Positions 36,861 to 49,133 of a stretch of 64,000 nucleotides of DNA are shown here, piece by piece. A program made the translations under genes and the position numbers. Below the pieces are notes generated by a model. That model worked only from the letters and a program-made list of their open reading frames with translations. It ran no database searches and was not told the DNA's origin. This DNA is from Corallococcus sp. NCRR. GTDB lineage: Bacteria; Myxococcota; Myxococcia; Myxococcales; Myxococcaceae. Position 1 is the stretch's first letter; each line of letters opens with the position of its first letter. Location of the stretch: the NCBI RefSeq assembly GCF_026965535.1, contig NZ_CP114039.1, positions 6,262,001-6,326,000 of the forward strand. Direction: 5' to 3'.

Positions 36861-38393
36861 ATGCAGCGCGTGCTCACCGCGAACCAGATGCGTGAGGCCG
36901 AGAAGGCCGCCGAAGAGCAGCATGGGATGCCGTCCGGGTTGTTGATGGAGAACGCGGGCCGGGCGCTCGCGGAGGCGGCCCGGAGCGTCGCGGGACAGGG
37001 CGGGCGCTTCACGGTGCTCTGCGGCCCCGGCAACAACGGCGGGGATGGCCTGGTCGCCGCGCGCTTCCTCCTGGAAGGCGGTGCCCGGGTGGTGGTGTCG
37101 CTGGTGGGGGACACCGGCAAGATGACCCCGGAGGCGAAGCGCAACCTCCAGGCGCTGGAGGGCTTCGGTGAGTCGCCCCGCGCCTTCGAGGCGCTGCCGG
37201 AGGCGGGCCCGGGCGACGTGGTGGTGGACGCCCTCTTCGGCACCGGCCTGAAGCGCGCGCCGGAGGGCGTCTTCGCGGACGCTGTCGGCACGGTCGCGCG
37301 GTGGCGGCGCGCGGGGGCGAAGGTGGTGGCAGCGGACGTGCCGTCCGGCCTGCAGAGCGACACGGCTGAGCCCTTCTCTCCGTGCGTGGAGGCGGACGTC
37401 ACGGTGGCCTTCGGCTTCGTGAAGCCCGCGCATGAGCTGGAGCCCGGCGCTTCGCTGTGCGGCGACGTGCGGCGCGTGGACATCGGCCTGGGCGGTGAGT
37501 CCACTCGCGCGGTGTCCGGGGCGGAGCTGTTCCGCGTGGAGGAGAAGGATGCGCGCGAGGCACTGCCCAGGCGCCGCGCGGATTCGCACAAGGGCACCTA
37601 CGGCCACGTGCTGGTGGTGGCGGGCAGCCCGGGCAAGACGGGCGCCGCCGCGATGGTGGCCCTGTCCGCGCTGCGCAGCGGGGCGGGGCTCGTCACGGTG
37701 GCCACGCGTCCGGAGGCGCTGCCGTGGGTGATGGCGCACTCGCCGGAGATCATGGGCATCCCGCTGCCGGGTGAAGGCCCGCTGGGCAAGGGCGACCTGG
37801 AGGCCCTCAAGGCCGCGCTGGAGGGCAAGGACGCGCTGGTGATGGGCCCGGGCATCCCCCGGGGCCCGGAGACGGGCGCGCTGATTGGCGACCTGCTGGC
37901 GTCCGTGGAGGTGCCCGCGGTGCTGGACGCGGACGCGCTCAACGCGGTGGCCGAGGACCTCAAGGTGCTGCGGGAGGCGAAGGGGCCCGTGGTGCTCACG
38001 CCGCACCCGGGAGAGATGGCGCGGCTGTGGGGCAGGACGACGAAGGACGTGCAGGCGCACCGCGTGGGCGTGGCGCTCAACCTGGCCACGTCGCTCAACT
38101 GCACGGTGGTGCTCAAGGGCTCGCGCACGCTCATCGCGGAGGCCGGTGGGCGCGTGTTCATCAACCCCACGGGCAATGCGGGCATGGCCACCGGCGGCAC
38201 GGGCGACGTGCTGTCGGGCGTGTGCGGCGCGCTGCTCGCGCAGGGGATTCCGCTGCCCAAGGCCGCGTGGACGGCCGTCTACGCACACGGGCTCGCGGGC
38301 GACCTGATGGCCCAGCAGCGTGGGTTGATGGGCCTCATCGCCACGGACCTGCTGATTGGGCTGGGACACGTCTGGACGCGGTGGGAGCGATGA
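36861..38393 (+). CDS. nnrD: Bifunctional NAD(P)HX epimerase / dehydratase
   Basis: A 510-residue fusion repairing hydrated NAD(P)H. The N-terminal YjeF-N domain (to about 215) has NAGRALAEAA and GPGNNGGDGLVAARFLLEGG; the C-terminal YjeF-C domain has KGTYGHVLVVAGSPGKTGAA, VMGPGI, LTPHPGEMARLWG and the ATP/ADP-binding NATGGTGDVLSG-like end. The ATG at 36861 is used, not the TTG at 36852. It is 14 bp after acpS. Its stop overlaps a small ORF, then tsaE, a common genomic neighbour. Confidence 0.96.
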   Translation: MQRVLTANQMREAEKAAEEQHGMPSGLLMENAGRALAEAARSVAGQGGRFTVLCGPGNNGGDGLVAARFLLEGGARVVVSLVGDTGKMTPEAKRNLQALEGFGESPRAFEALPEAGPGDVVVDALFGTGLKRAPEGVFADAVGTVARWRRAGAKVVAADVPSGLQSDTAEPFSPCVEADVTVAFGFVKPAHELEPGASLCGDVRRVDIGLGGESTRAVSGAELFRVEEKDAREALPRRRADSHKGTYGHVLVVAGSPGKTGAAAMVALSALRSGAGLVTVATRPEALPWVMAHSPEIMGIPLPGEGPLGKGDLEALKAALEGKDALVMGPGIPRGPETGALIGDLLASVEVPAVLDADALNAVAEDLKVLREAKGPVVLTPHPGEMARLWGRTTKDVQAHRVGVALNLATSLNCTVVLKGSRTLIAEAGGRVFINPTGNAGMATGGTGDVLSGVCGALLAQGIPLPKAAWTAVYAHGLAGDLMAQQRGLMGLIATDLLIGLGHVWTRWER

Positions 38394-38554
38394 GCGGCGC
38401 GGGCGCGGCCCTTCGCGCCTCCGTGTCTTGCGGCGCTCGGCCCTGCCTCAGCGCGGAGCGCGCGATGCGCAAGCGGATGTCTCGCCTGCTCTCTTCGCGC
38501 CGGGTGGACGTGCTCGTGGGCCACGGCCTCGTCGCGGCGCGGAGGTCGCGATGA
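38390..38554 (+). CDS. Possible small ORF between nnrD and tsaE
   Basis: A 54-codon frame whose ATG overlaps the nnrD stop (ATGA) and whose stop overlaps the tsaE ATG (ATGA). Both this frame and tsaE open with ATGAGCGGCGCGG, so the join may have arisen by a small duplication. The peptide is arginine/alanine-rich (AMRKRMSRLLSSRRVDVLVG) with no known domain. It may be translated only to couple nnrD and tsaE, or be a decayed gene; low confidence that it encodes a functional protein. Confidence 0.35.
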   Translation: MSGAGAALRASVSCGARPCLSAERAMRKRMSRLLSSRRVDVLVGHGLVAARRSR

Positions 38555-39036
38555 GCGGCGCGGAGCAGCCCACTCGCTCGCGGCGACTCGTGTCTCCGTC
38601 GCCGGAGGAGACGCACCGGCTGGGCGTGAAGCTGGGACAGCTGCTCCAGCCCGGGGACTTCGTGGGGCTGATTGGCGACCTGGGCGCGGGCAAGACGCAC
38701 CTGGTGCGCGGCGTGGCGGCAGGGGCGGGCGTGGCGGAGTCCGAGGTGGCCAGCCCCACCTTCGCCATCGTGTACCCGTATGCGGGCCGCATCCCGCTGT
38801 ACCACGCGGACCTGTACCGCCTGACGGACTACGACGAGCTGTACGCCACCGGGTTCCTGGACCTGGTGGGCGGCGACCACGCGATGTTGGTGGAGTGGCT
38901 GGACCGCATCCCCCAGGCGGCGCCGCGCGACTTCCTGCGCGTCACGCTCCGCCATGCGGGAGAGGACGCGCGGAGCCTCGACGTGGAGGCCTTTGGCGCG
39001 CGTCCGGCCGCGTTGCTCGAGGCGTGGCTGGGCTGA
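38551..39036 (+). CDS. tsaE: tRNA threonylcarbamoyladenosine biosynthesis ATPase
   Basis: A 161-residue ATPase of the t6A37 tRNA modification complex. Walker A is GDLGAGKTHLVRG (about residues 41-53), followed by the family signature VASPTFAIVYPY and LYHADLYRL, then LDLVGGDHAMLVEWLDR in place of the usual IEWPER-like motif. The start at 38551 overlaps the preceding small frame. Its stop lies one base from the stop of the convergent amidotransferase gene. Confidence 0.95.
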   Translation: MSGAEQPTRSRRLVSPSPEETHRLGVKLGQLLQPGDFVGLIGDLGAGKTHLVRGVAAGAGVAESEVASPTFAIVYPYAGRIPLYHADLYRLTDYDELYATGFLDLVGGDHAMLVEWLDRIPQAAPRDFLRVTLRHAGEDARSLDVEAFGARPAALLEAWLG

Positions 39037-39037
39037 A

Positions 39038-39907
39038 TCAGACCGTGGCGTGCTGCTCCGGCGGCCGAGGGTTCAGCACCCCGTCCGCCAGCGTCTGCAC
39101 CTTCCAGCGGTGGAACGTGAGCCGCGAGTCCACGCCCACCACGTCCTCTTCATCCACCGGCACCCAGTGCGGCCCGCCGCACAGCGACTCGCTGGCGACC
39201 AGGAACTGTTGCAGCGGCACGCCCGTGTTCGGCCCGCGCAGCGCTTCCGGACACCCGCCGATGCCAGAGGAGATGAACAGGGTGCGGTTGCGGCGCGTGG
39301 CCACCATCGCCTCGCCGTCCGTGACGAGGAAGTTCATCGCGGAGCGCTCCTTCGGCTCGCGGCTCCCCGGCACGTCCGTCAGCGTGGCCACCAGCGTCAT
39401 CGTCTCCGCGAGCGCCTGCGCCATCGCCTCCACGCTCACCGTGCCGTCGAGCGGCCCGCGCGCCGACAGCCGCGACAGGAACAGGTAGAAGCAGCGCTCG
39501 CTGTCCGTGGTGCCCTTGATGTTGCAGCGCAGCTCCGGGTGGATGAGCGCCTCCACGGAGGCCTTGTGCTTCGCGAACTCGCGCAGCGTGCCGTTGTGCA
39601 CGAAGGACCAGCGGCCGAAGTGGAACGGGTGCGAGTTGCGCAGCTCCACCGCGCCCACGCTCGCAAGGCGGATGTGCGCCACCACCGTGCGCGCGGAGAC
39701 CTGGCTCGACACGCGCTCGAAGTCGGGGTCGCTGTGCGCGGGGCCCACGCCATGTGCGACGAGCGGCGAGGACTCCATCCCGTACGTGGCGATACCCCAA
39801 CCGTCCTTGTGCTCACGCGACTGGATGAGGAGGGAATTCCTCTCCGTCACAAGGGCGGTATGGACAGCAGCGGGAACAGCACTCCTGAATCCAAATAATC
39901 GGCACAT
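39038..39907 (-). CDS. Class II glutamine amidotransferase (YafJ/EgtC-like)
   Basis: A 289-residue Ntn-hydrolase. Cys2 after the initiator methionine (MCRLFGFRS) is the nucleophile; HKDGWGIATYG, VVAHIRLASVG, NSHPFHFGRWSFVHNGTL are the glutamine-binding and oxyanion motifs of GATase_6/YafJ-like proteins. It hydrolyses glutamine or a gamma-glutamyl compound; the acceptor domain is missing, so the true substrate is unclear. Same strand as and 87 bp downstream of hutI, so it could be the last gene of the hut transcript. Confidence 0.92.
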   Translation of the reverse strand: MCRLFGFRSAVPAAVHTALVTERNSLLIQSREHKDGWGIATYGMESSPLVAHGVGPAHSDPDFERVSSQVSARTVVAHIRLASVGAVELRNSHPFHFGRWSFVHNGTLREFAKHKASVEALIHPELRCNIKGTTDSERCFYLFLSRLSARGPLDGTVSVEAMAQALAETMTLVATLTDVPGSREPKERSAMNFLVTDGEAMVATRRNRTLFISSGIGGCPEALRGPNTGVPLQQFLVASESLCGGPHWVPVDEEDVVGVDSRLTFHRWKVQTLADGVLNPRPPEQHATV

Positions 39908-39994
39908 GGTGGCAGCTGATCTCTACAACGGCCGGCCCACGAGGGAAGTTCCACCTGCCCCCTCGTCTGATGCCAGTTGTTCAGCGGCATCCAA

Positions 39995-41260
39995 TCAGGG
40001 GCAGTGATTCATACGCGCGCGAAACACCACATGTCCGCCCTTCACCACCACGCGCGCGTGACTGATACCCAGATGATAAGGCAGATGCCGGTAACTGCGA
40101 CAGGCGAAGAGCACCAGGTCGCCCGCATCGCCCACTGCCAGACGCCCCTGCCGTTGCAACCCCAAGCATTGCGCGGCCCCTCGGGTGGCGGCCCAGTAGG
40201 CCTCTGCGGCCGACAGGCCGTTCTCCAGGCAGGCGAGCCCCAGCACCAACGCCAGGTTCTCCGTCATGGAGGAGCCGGGGTTCACGTTGGAACCCAAAGC
40301 AACATTGACGCCCGCGTCGCGCAGCTTCCGGCCGGGCGCGTAGGGGCGCATGCGCAGGAAGAGGGTGGAGGTGGGCACGAGTACGGCGGTGACGTTCGCG
40401 GCGGCGAGCGCGCGAATGCCCTCGTCCGTGACCTGCTCCAGGTGGTCCGCGCTGGCGGCGCCCACCTCCGCGGCGAGCGCCGAGGCGCCACAGGCGGTGA
40501 GCTGATCCGCGTGCAGGCGCGGCGTGAGGCCCAGCGCCGCGCCCGCGTTGAGCAGCCGGCGGGACTCCTCCACGGTGAAGGCGCTGTCCTCGGTGAAGAC
40601 GTCGCAGAAGCGCGCCAGGCCCTCGCGCGCGACGGCGGGCAATATCTCGTTGATGCAGAGGTCCAGGTACTCGGCGCGGCGCTCCTTGTACTCCGGGGGC
40701 ACCGAGTGCGCGCACAAGAGCGTGGGCACCAGCTCCAGCGGTGACAGCGAGCCCAGCCTGCGCACCGCGCGCAGCATCTTGAGTTCGTCCGCCAGATTCA
40801 GTCCGTAGCCGCTCTTCACCTCGGCGGTCGTCACGCCCTGCGCGAGCAGCCGCTCCAGGCGGGGCAGGGCGAGCTCTGCCAGCTCCTCCTCGCTCGCGGC
40901 GCGCGTGGCGCTCACCGTGTTGGCGATGCCGCCGCCGGCCTTGGCGATCTCCAGGTACGTGGCGCCCTGGTTGCGCAGGTCGAACTCGGCGGAGCGCTCG
41001 CCCGCGAACACCAGGTGCGTGTGAGGATCCACGAAGCCCGGGCCCACGAAGCCGCCCTCGGCGTCGATGACCTCCGTCGCGTCCGTGAGCGCGCCCTTCG
41101 GCAGGCCGGACTCCGGGCCCACGTAGGCCACGCGGCCGTCCTTCACGCCGATGCCCGCTCCCGGGCGCGGGGTGAGGGCCTTCTCCGCGGGCTCGCGGTG
41201 GGTGCCCTCCACGGTGAGCACCTCGGAGGTGTTGCGCACCCACAGGTCCAGGGCTTCCAT
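39995..41260 (-). CDS. hutI: Imidazolonepropionase
   Basis: A 421-residue amidohydrolase opening the ring of 4-imidazolone-5-propionate to N-formimino-glutamate in histidine degradation. Metal ligands: HTH of VDPHTHLVFAGERSAEF, later LHADQL and ALGSNVNPGS; the SGYGLNLADELKMLRA segment is typical of HutI. The ATG at 41260 lies 2 bp after the beta-barrel gene; the longer frame to 41302 overlaps that gene. Transcribed with hutU. Confidence 0.96.
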   Translation of the reverse strand: MEALDLWVRNTSEVLTVEGTHREPAEKALTPRPGAGIGVKDGRVAYVGPESGLPKGALTDATEVIDAEGGFVGPGFVDPHTHLVFAGERSAEFDLRNQGATYLEIAKAGGGIANTVSATRAASEEELAELALPRLERLLAQGVTTAEVKSGYGLNLADELKMLRAVRRLGSLSPLELVPTLLCAHSVPPEYKERRAEYLDLCINEILPAVAREGLARFCDVFTEDSAFTVEESRRLLNAGAALGLTPRLHADQLTACGASALAAEVGAASADHLEQVTDEGIRALAAANVTAVLVPTSTLFLRMRPYAPGRKLRDAGVNVALGSNVNPGSSMTENLALVLGLACLENGLSAAEAYWAATRGAAQCLGLQRQGRLAVGDAGDLVLFACRSYRHLPYHLGISHARVVVKGGHVVFRARMNHCP

Positions 41261-41262
41261 GT

Positions 41263-41982
41263 TCAGCGTCCTCCGCGTGCGCCCACGACGGGCGCGTTCC
41301 AACGGGTGTCACCCGAGCGCGCCCGGCCGAAGCCGCCGGACAGCTCCAGCTTCGTGCGCGTCTCGCCGAACTTGAGCTGCGCCGCCACCACCGCGCCGTA
41401 GAAGTGCGTCGTCACCTGCGAGCCGGGGTTCACCAGCGATTGCTGCACGCTGTAGAACGGCACCAGGCCCAGGGACATGCCGGGCTCCGGCTGCACGGTG
41501 AACGCGCAGGTGGCCTCCACGCCGAACAGGCTGCTGGTGCTGTCCGTGTCCCCCAGCCCGAAGTCGGACGCGCCCCGGAAGGAGAGGGCCGGCGCCAGGC
41601 CCACCCTCTCCGAGCCGATGTAATACGACATGCCCGAGTACACGCCGTAGGCGGGCACCGGCAGGCCGACGAACTCGCCCTGCAGGCCCACGTGCCACGA
41701 CAGCCGGTCACTCACGGGCACCGTCACCGAGCCGTCGATGTCGATGCCCCACTGATCATTTTGGAAGGGCTTCGCGTCACCCTGGAAGGTGCCGTTCTCC
41801 CCGCGCTCCGACAGCTGCGGGGCGTTGAGGCGGGGGCCGGCGCGCAGGCCCAGCTGGAAGAAGTTCCGGTCGGGCACGCCCGGGCCCAGGCGCATCACCA
41901 TGGGCCCGGCGGTGGTGGGCGTGCAGCCCGCGAGCACACCCAGCACTGCGGTCATCACGAAGGGTCGGACGCGTCGTGGCAT
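41263..41982 (-). CDS. Lipoprotein/outer-membrane beta-barrel-like protein in the hut operon
   Basis: About 239 residues with a lipobox-type signal (LGVLAGC). The mature part alternates polar and hydrophobic residues in strand-like blocks (FFQLGLRAGPRLNAPQL; LSWHVGLQGEFVGLPVPAYG; TTHFYGAVVAAQLKFG), as in small outer-membrane beta-barrels. An in-frame GTG at 41991 is an alternative start. It is sandwiched between hutU (gap about 10 bp) and hutI (gap 2 bp) and so translated within the histidine operon. A role in histidine/urocanate entry is an inference from position only. Confidence 0.83.
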   Translation of the reverse strand: MPRRVRPFVMTAVLGVLAGCTPTTAGPMVMRLGPGVPDRNFFQLGLRAGPRLNAPQLSERGENGTFQGDAKPFQNDQWGIDIDGSVTVPVSDRLSWHVGLQGEFVGLPVPAYGVYSGMSYYIGSERVGLAPALSFRGASDFGLGDTDSTSSLFGVEATCAFTVQPEPGMSLGLVPFYSVQQSLVNPGSQVTTHFYGAVVAAQLKFGETRTKLELSGGFGRARSGDTRWNAPVVGARGGR

Positions 41983-41992
41983 CCGCCGCACT

Positions 41993-43648
<1,656 letters not shown>

Positions 43649-43756
43649 GCGGAAGACTCCTGGAAAGGGGGCGCCGCACCCTAACCGAACCCCCGGGGCC
43701 GCGGGGGGCTTGCGTGCAGGGCCAACGTCACTCCCGGACACGCTGGACGCCGTGCG

Positions 43757-44188
43757 TCAGTAGTCCTTGCGCGCGTCGATGTAGGCGCTGAAGTGGAACA
43801 CGTTGGTGGAGTCGTAGAACTTGAAGTAGTTGCCCACGGGCAGGCTCAGGGCGTACGCGGTGCCCGAGCAGCCGGTGCAGATGAACGCGCCGTTCTTGCG
43901 GATGTTCCAGATGCCGGAGATGTCGTCGACGGTGGTCGAGATGGCGGGCGAGCCCACCAGCTCGAAGTCGTACTCGTTGCCGCCCGCGAACCCGTGGAAG
44001 TTCACGAACGCGGTGTTGGTGGACTGGTTCCAGGCGACGACCGTGTTGGAGTTCGTCACCGTGTAGCGCCCGGTGCTGTCGGCGACGTAGAGGCCGCGGC
44101 TGGACCAGATGCTGTGGACCACGGGGGCGGCCAGGGCGGGGAGGGACACGAACAGCGCGGCAATGACGGCGGAACGGAAGGCCTTCAT
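43757..44188 (-). CDS. Small exported protein of unknown function
   Basis: A 143-residue protein with a clean signal peptide (AVIAALFVSLPALAAPV). The mature part is aromatic- and Asn/Thr-rich (YTVTNSNTVVAWNQSTNTAFVNFHGF) with two close cysteines (ICTGC), suggesting a small beta-sandwich stabilised by a disulfide. Not recognised. It is 108 bp upstream of hutU on the same strand but lacks any known link to histidine metabolism. Upstream DNA contains AAACATGTTT at 44254-44263. Confidence 0.87.
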   Translation of the reverse strand: MKAFRSAVIAALFVSLPALAAPVVHSIWSSRGLYVADSTGRYTVTNSNTVVAWNQSTNTAFVNFHGFAGGNEYDFELVGSPAISTTVDDISGIWNIRKNGAFICTGCSGTAYALSLPVGNYFKFYDSTNVFHFSAYIDARKDY

Positions 44189-44351
44189 GGGGGATGCCTC
44201 CTGCTGCGGGGGTTGAAGCGGGGGTATCCTGCATGAACCCTGTTAAACTTGGAAAACATGTTTGTGGCTGATCCCGGGAGAGTTCCGCCAGACCCCGGGC
44301 CTGCCGGGAGGACGCGGGCGCGGTAGAGTCCCGCCCGCGCAGAGGTGGGAC

Positions 44352-46708
<2,357 letters not shown>

Positions 46709-46712
<4 letters not shown>

Positions 46713-48943
46713 GCCTCATGCCGTCGGTTGAAGCCTCCTCCTGGCCGGAGCCGCTCCAGGCCCTCCATGCGCGCGTCTCCGCGACGCCGCCGCAAGAGGC
46801 CGTGGCGTCGAGCGCGGAGTGGCGAGAGGACTTCGCCCGCTGGGTGCGCGGGGCTTCACTGGAGGAGCGCACGCGTGCCCAGGCCGCCGCGTGGGAGCGG
46901 CTGTCTCCGGGCGAGCGCACCCCTGCCGAGCTCCTCTTCCTCCTGGCGTCGCTCAGCGAGCTGCTCTGGCCCTACGAAGAGCCGCGCGCGGGGCTCTTGA
47001 AGCAGTTGATCGCGAGGCGTGACGCGGCGGTGGCGGCACTTCGCGAGGCGGGCGACACGGAGAGCGCCGAGCGCATCCAGCGGGAGAGCACCCTCACCAT
47101 CTCCACGGTGCTCACGCGCCACCTCAAGCGCCACCCGGAGGCGCTGTCGACGCTGGTGCGCGACGTGCCCTGCACCTACGACGGCCGCGCGCTGCGCTTC
47201 CAGGACTCGGTGGAGGTGGACCTCAAGTACGTCATGGGCACGGGCGCGAAGTCCGTGGACCTGCTGGAGCAGCTGCGCTCGCTGCTCCCCGACACCCGCG
47301 ACGGGGGCCGCGACAAGCTCACCGACTTCATCCGCACGCGCGCCGCGCGCATCCCGTGGCGTGAGGCGAGTGAGGTGCTGGGTGAGCGCCTCTTCGCGCT
47401 GGCCACGTCGCCGGACGGCCGCAGCGGCATGCGTGGCTTCCTCGCGTGCTACCCCAATGGGCGCAAGGAGCCGGACTGGTGCTCGCGCGCGGGGCTCCTG
47501 CTGGCGCGCACCGTGGAGGTGGGCGGACCGCCCGCGGTGGTGGAGAACCTCTGCGACCTGCTCACGCTCTTTGACGCGCCCCCGGTGGACGGCCTGCGCG
47601 GCGCACTGGGCGCGCTCGTGCAGAGCGACTTCGAGACCGCCGCCGACCTGGGCCACGCGCGCTTCGTGCTCGACCACTGCCAGGGCACGATGCGCAAGGC
47701 CGAGCCCGCGCTGGCGCTCACGCTCCTGTGGCTGGAGGAGCGCCTGTTCCGCGCCTCCGTGCGGCGTGGCGTGCCGGAGGCGTTCGAGCGGCGCACCCGC
47801 GCCCGCGCGAAGCTGGAGTCGCTGCCCGGCTTCACGCACCTGGTGTGGCTGGCGGAGGAGTGCGCGGAGATGTGGCCGCGCTTCCGCACGCCCGCGCGGC
47901 CCGGTCTGGATGGCCTGGTCGCCTGGCGCAAGGAGGTGACCTGGCGCATGGGCCGCAAGCCCGTGCTGCGCAAGGCGGCCATCGAGTTCCTCCTGTGGTG
48001 CGCACCCGATGAGGCCTCGTCGGAGGCGGAGCTGGCCACGCTGTCGCTCGTCCGCAACGCCACGGATCGGCGGCTGGTGCGCAAGATGCTGGAGCATCCG
48101 TCTCCGCGGGCCCGCTTCCGTGCCCGCTCGCTCCAGTCCTACCTCCAGGCCGGAGCAGGGCAGGACAAGCACGCACCTCCCTCCGAGGCTTCCGAGCCCT
48201 CGACGCTGACGGCCTCCCTGCGCCACCTGCACGTGACGCGCGCGGTGCCCCTGGGGGGACGCACCTGGCTGCGGGACCGCGACCTGGAGGACGTGCTCGT
48301 GGGCGCGGTGGGACGCGTGGAGGCGGAGGCCGCCCAGCGCCATCTCCAGCGCTTCCGAGACGAGACGCCGGAGCTGGTCGCGGGGCTGCTCGAAGGGCTG
48401 CGCTCGGAGCTGGCGCATGTGCAGGCGGCGCTGGGGTCACTGGTGGCGTCGCCGCTGTCGCTGTCCATGACGGTGCACCGCCACCCGGAGCCTTCTCCGG
48501 AGGCCGCGTCGGAGATCGCCTTCATCGTGTCCGTGGAGCGCGAGGGCTTCGTGCGCACACGCCGGGTCGTCCGCGTGCCGGTGGCGAAGCTGGAGCAGCG
48601 CGGAGAGGGGCAGTGGCTGCCCACGTTCCGCCTGGGCCGCGAGCGCCTGGACGCGCTGCTCTCCCGCACGGAGGCCGCGTTCTGCCTCTTCCTGGTACCC
48701 GCCTTCGTGCGCCCGGAGCTGTGGGTGATGCCGGCCCGGCTGGCCCGGGCCTCGATGGAGACCCAGGGCGCCCTGTCCGGCGTACCGCGCGAGGCCGCGC
48801 AGGGGGCCTCCCGGTCCCTGGCGCAGTGGCTGGTGTACGACGTGCTGGGCCTGTGGGTGGGCGACGAGCGCCCCGACGTCATCGAGGCCTCCCGCGAGGG
48901 AGACGCTGCCGCCGGCTTCGTGGTCGACCTCACCGTCCGCTGA
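46709..48943 (+). CDS. Large protein of unknown function coupled to the YdeP-type gene
   Basis: A 744-residue soluble protein without signal peptide or TM segment. The GTG at 46709 overlaps the preceding stop (GTGA); the ATG at 46718 is an alternative. It is helix-rich and arginine/leucine-rich, with segments such as LVRNATDRRLVRKMLEHPSP and RARFRARSLQSYLQAG that recall HEAT-like repeats, and a beta-richer last 250 residues. No catalytic motif is recognised. Tight coupling suggests that it works with, or matures, the molybdoenzyme, but this is only inference. Confidence 0.85.
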
Positions 48944-49133
48944 CCGCTCCGCGAAATGCCCCGGGAAATGTCCGGGAATATCCAGAAGCCCCGGCGTAAA
49001 GGCCCACGAGGGGTGCTGGAACACGCCTGGGAGGGGTCCCGGGTCACAGGTCCGTCCGTCGGCTGACGGAGACGGCATGCCTCCACGCGCGCGTCGTCGC
49101 CGTGTCTCCAGGGAAGCAAGAGAGGCATTCGTC

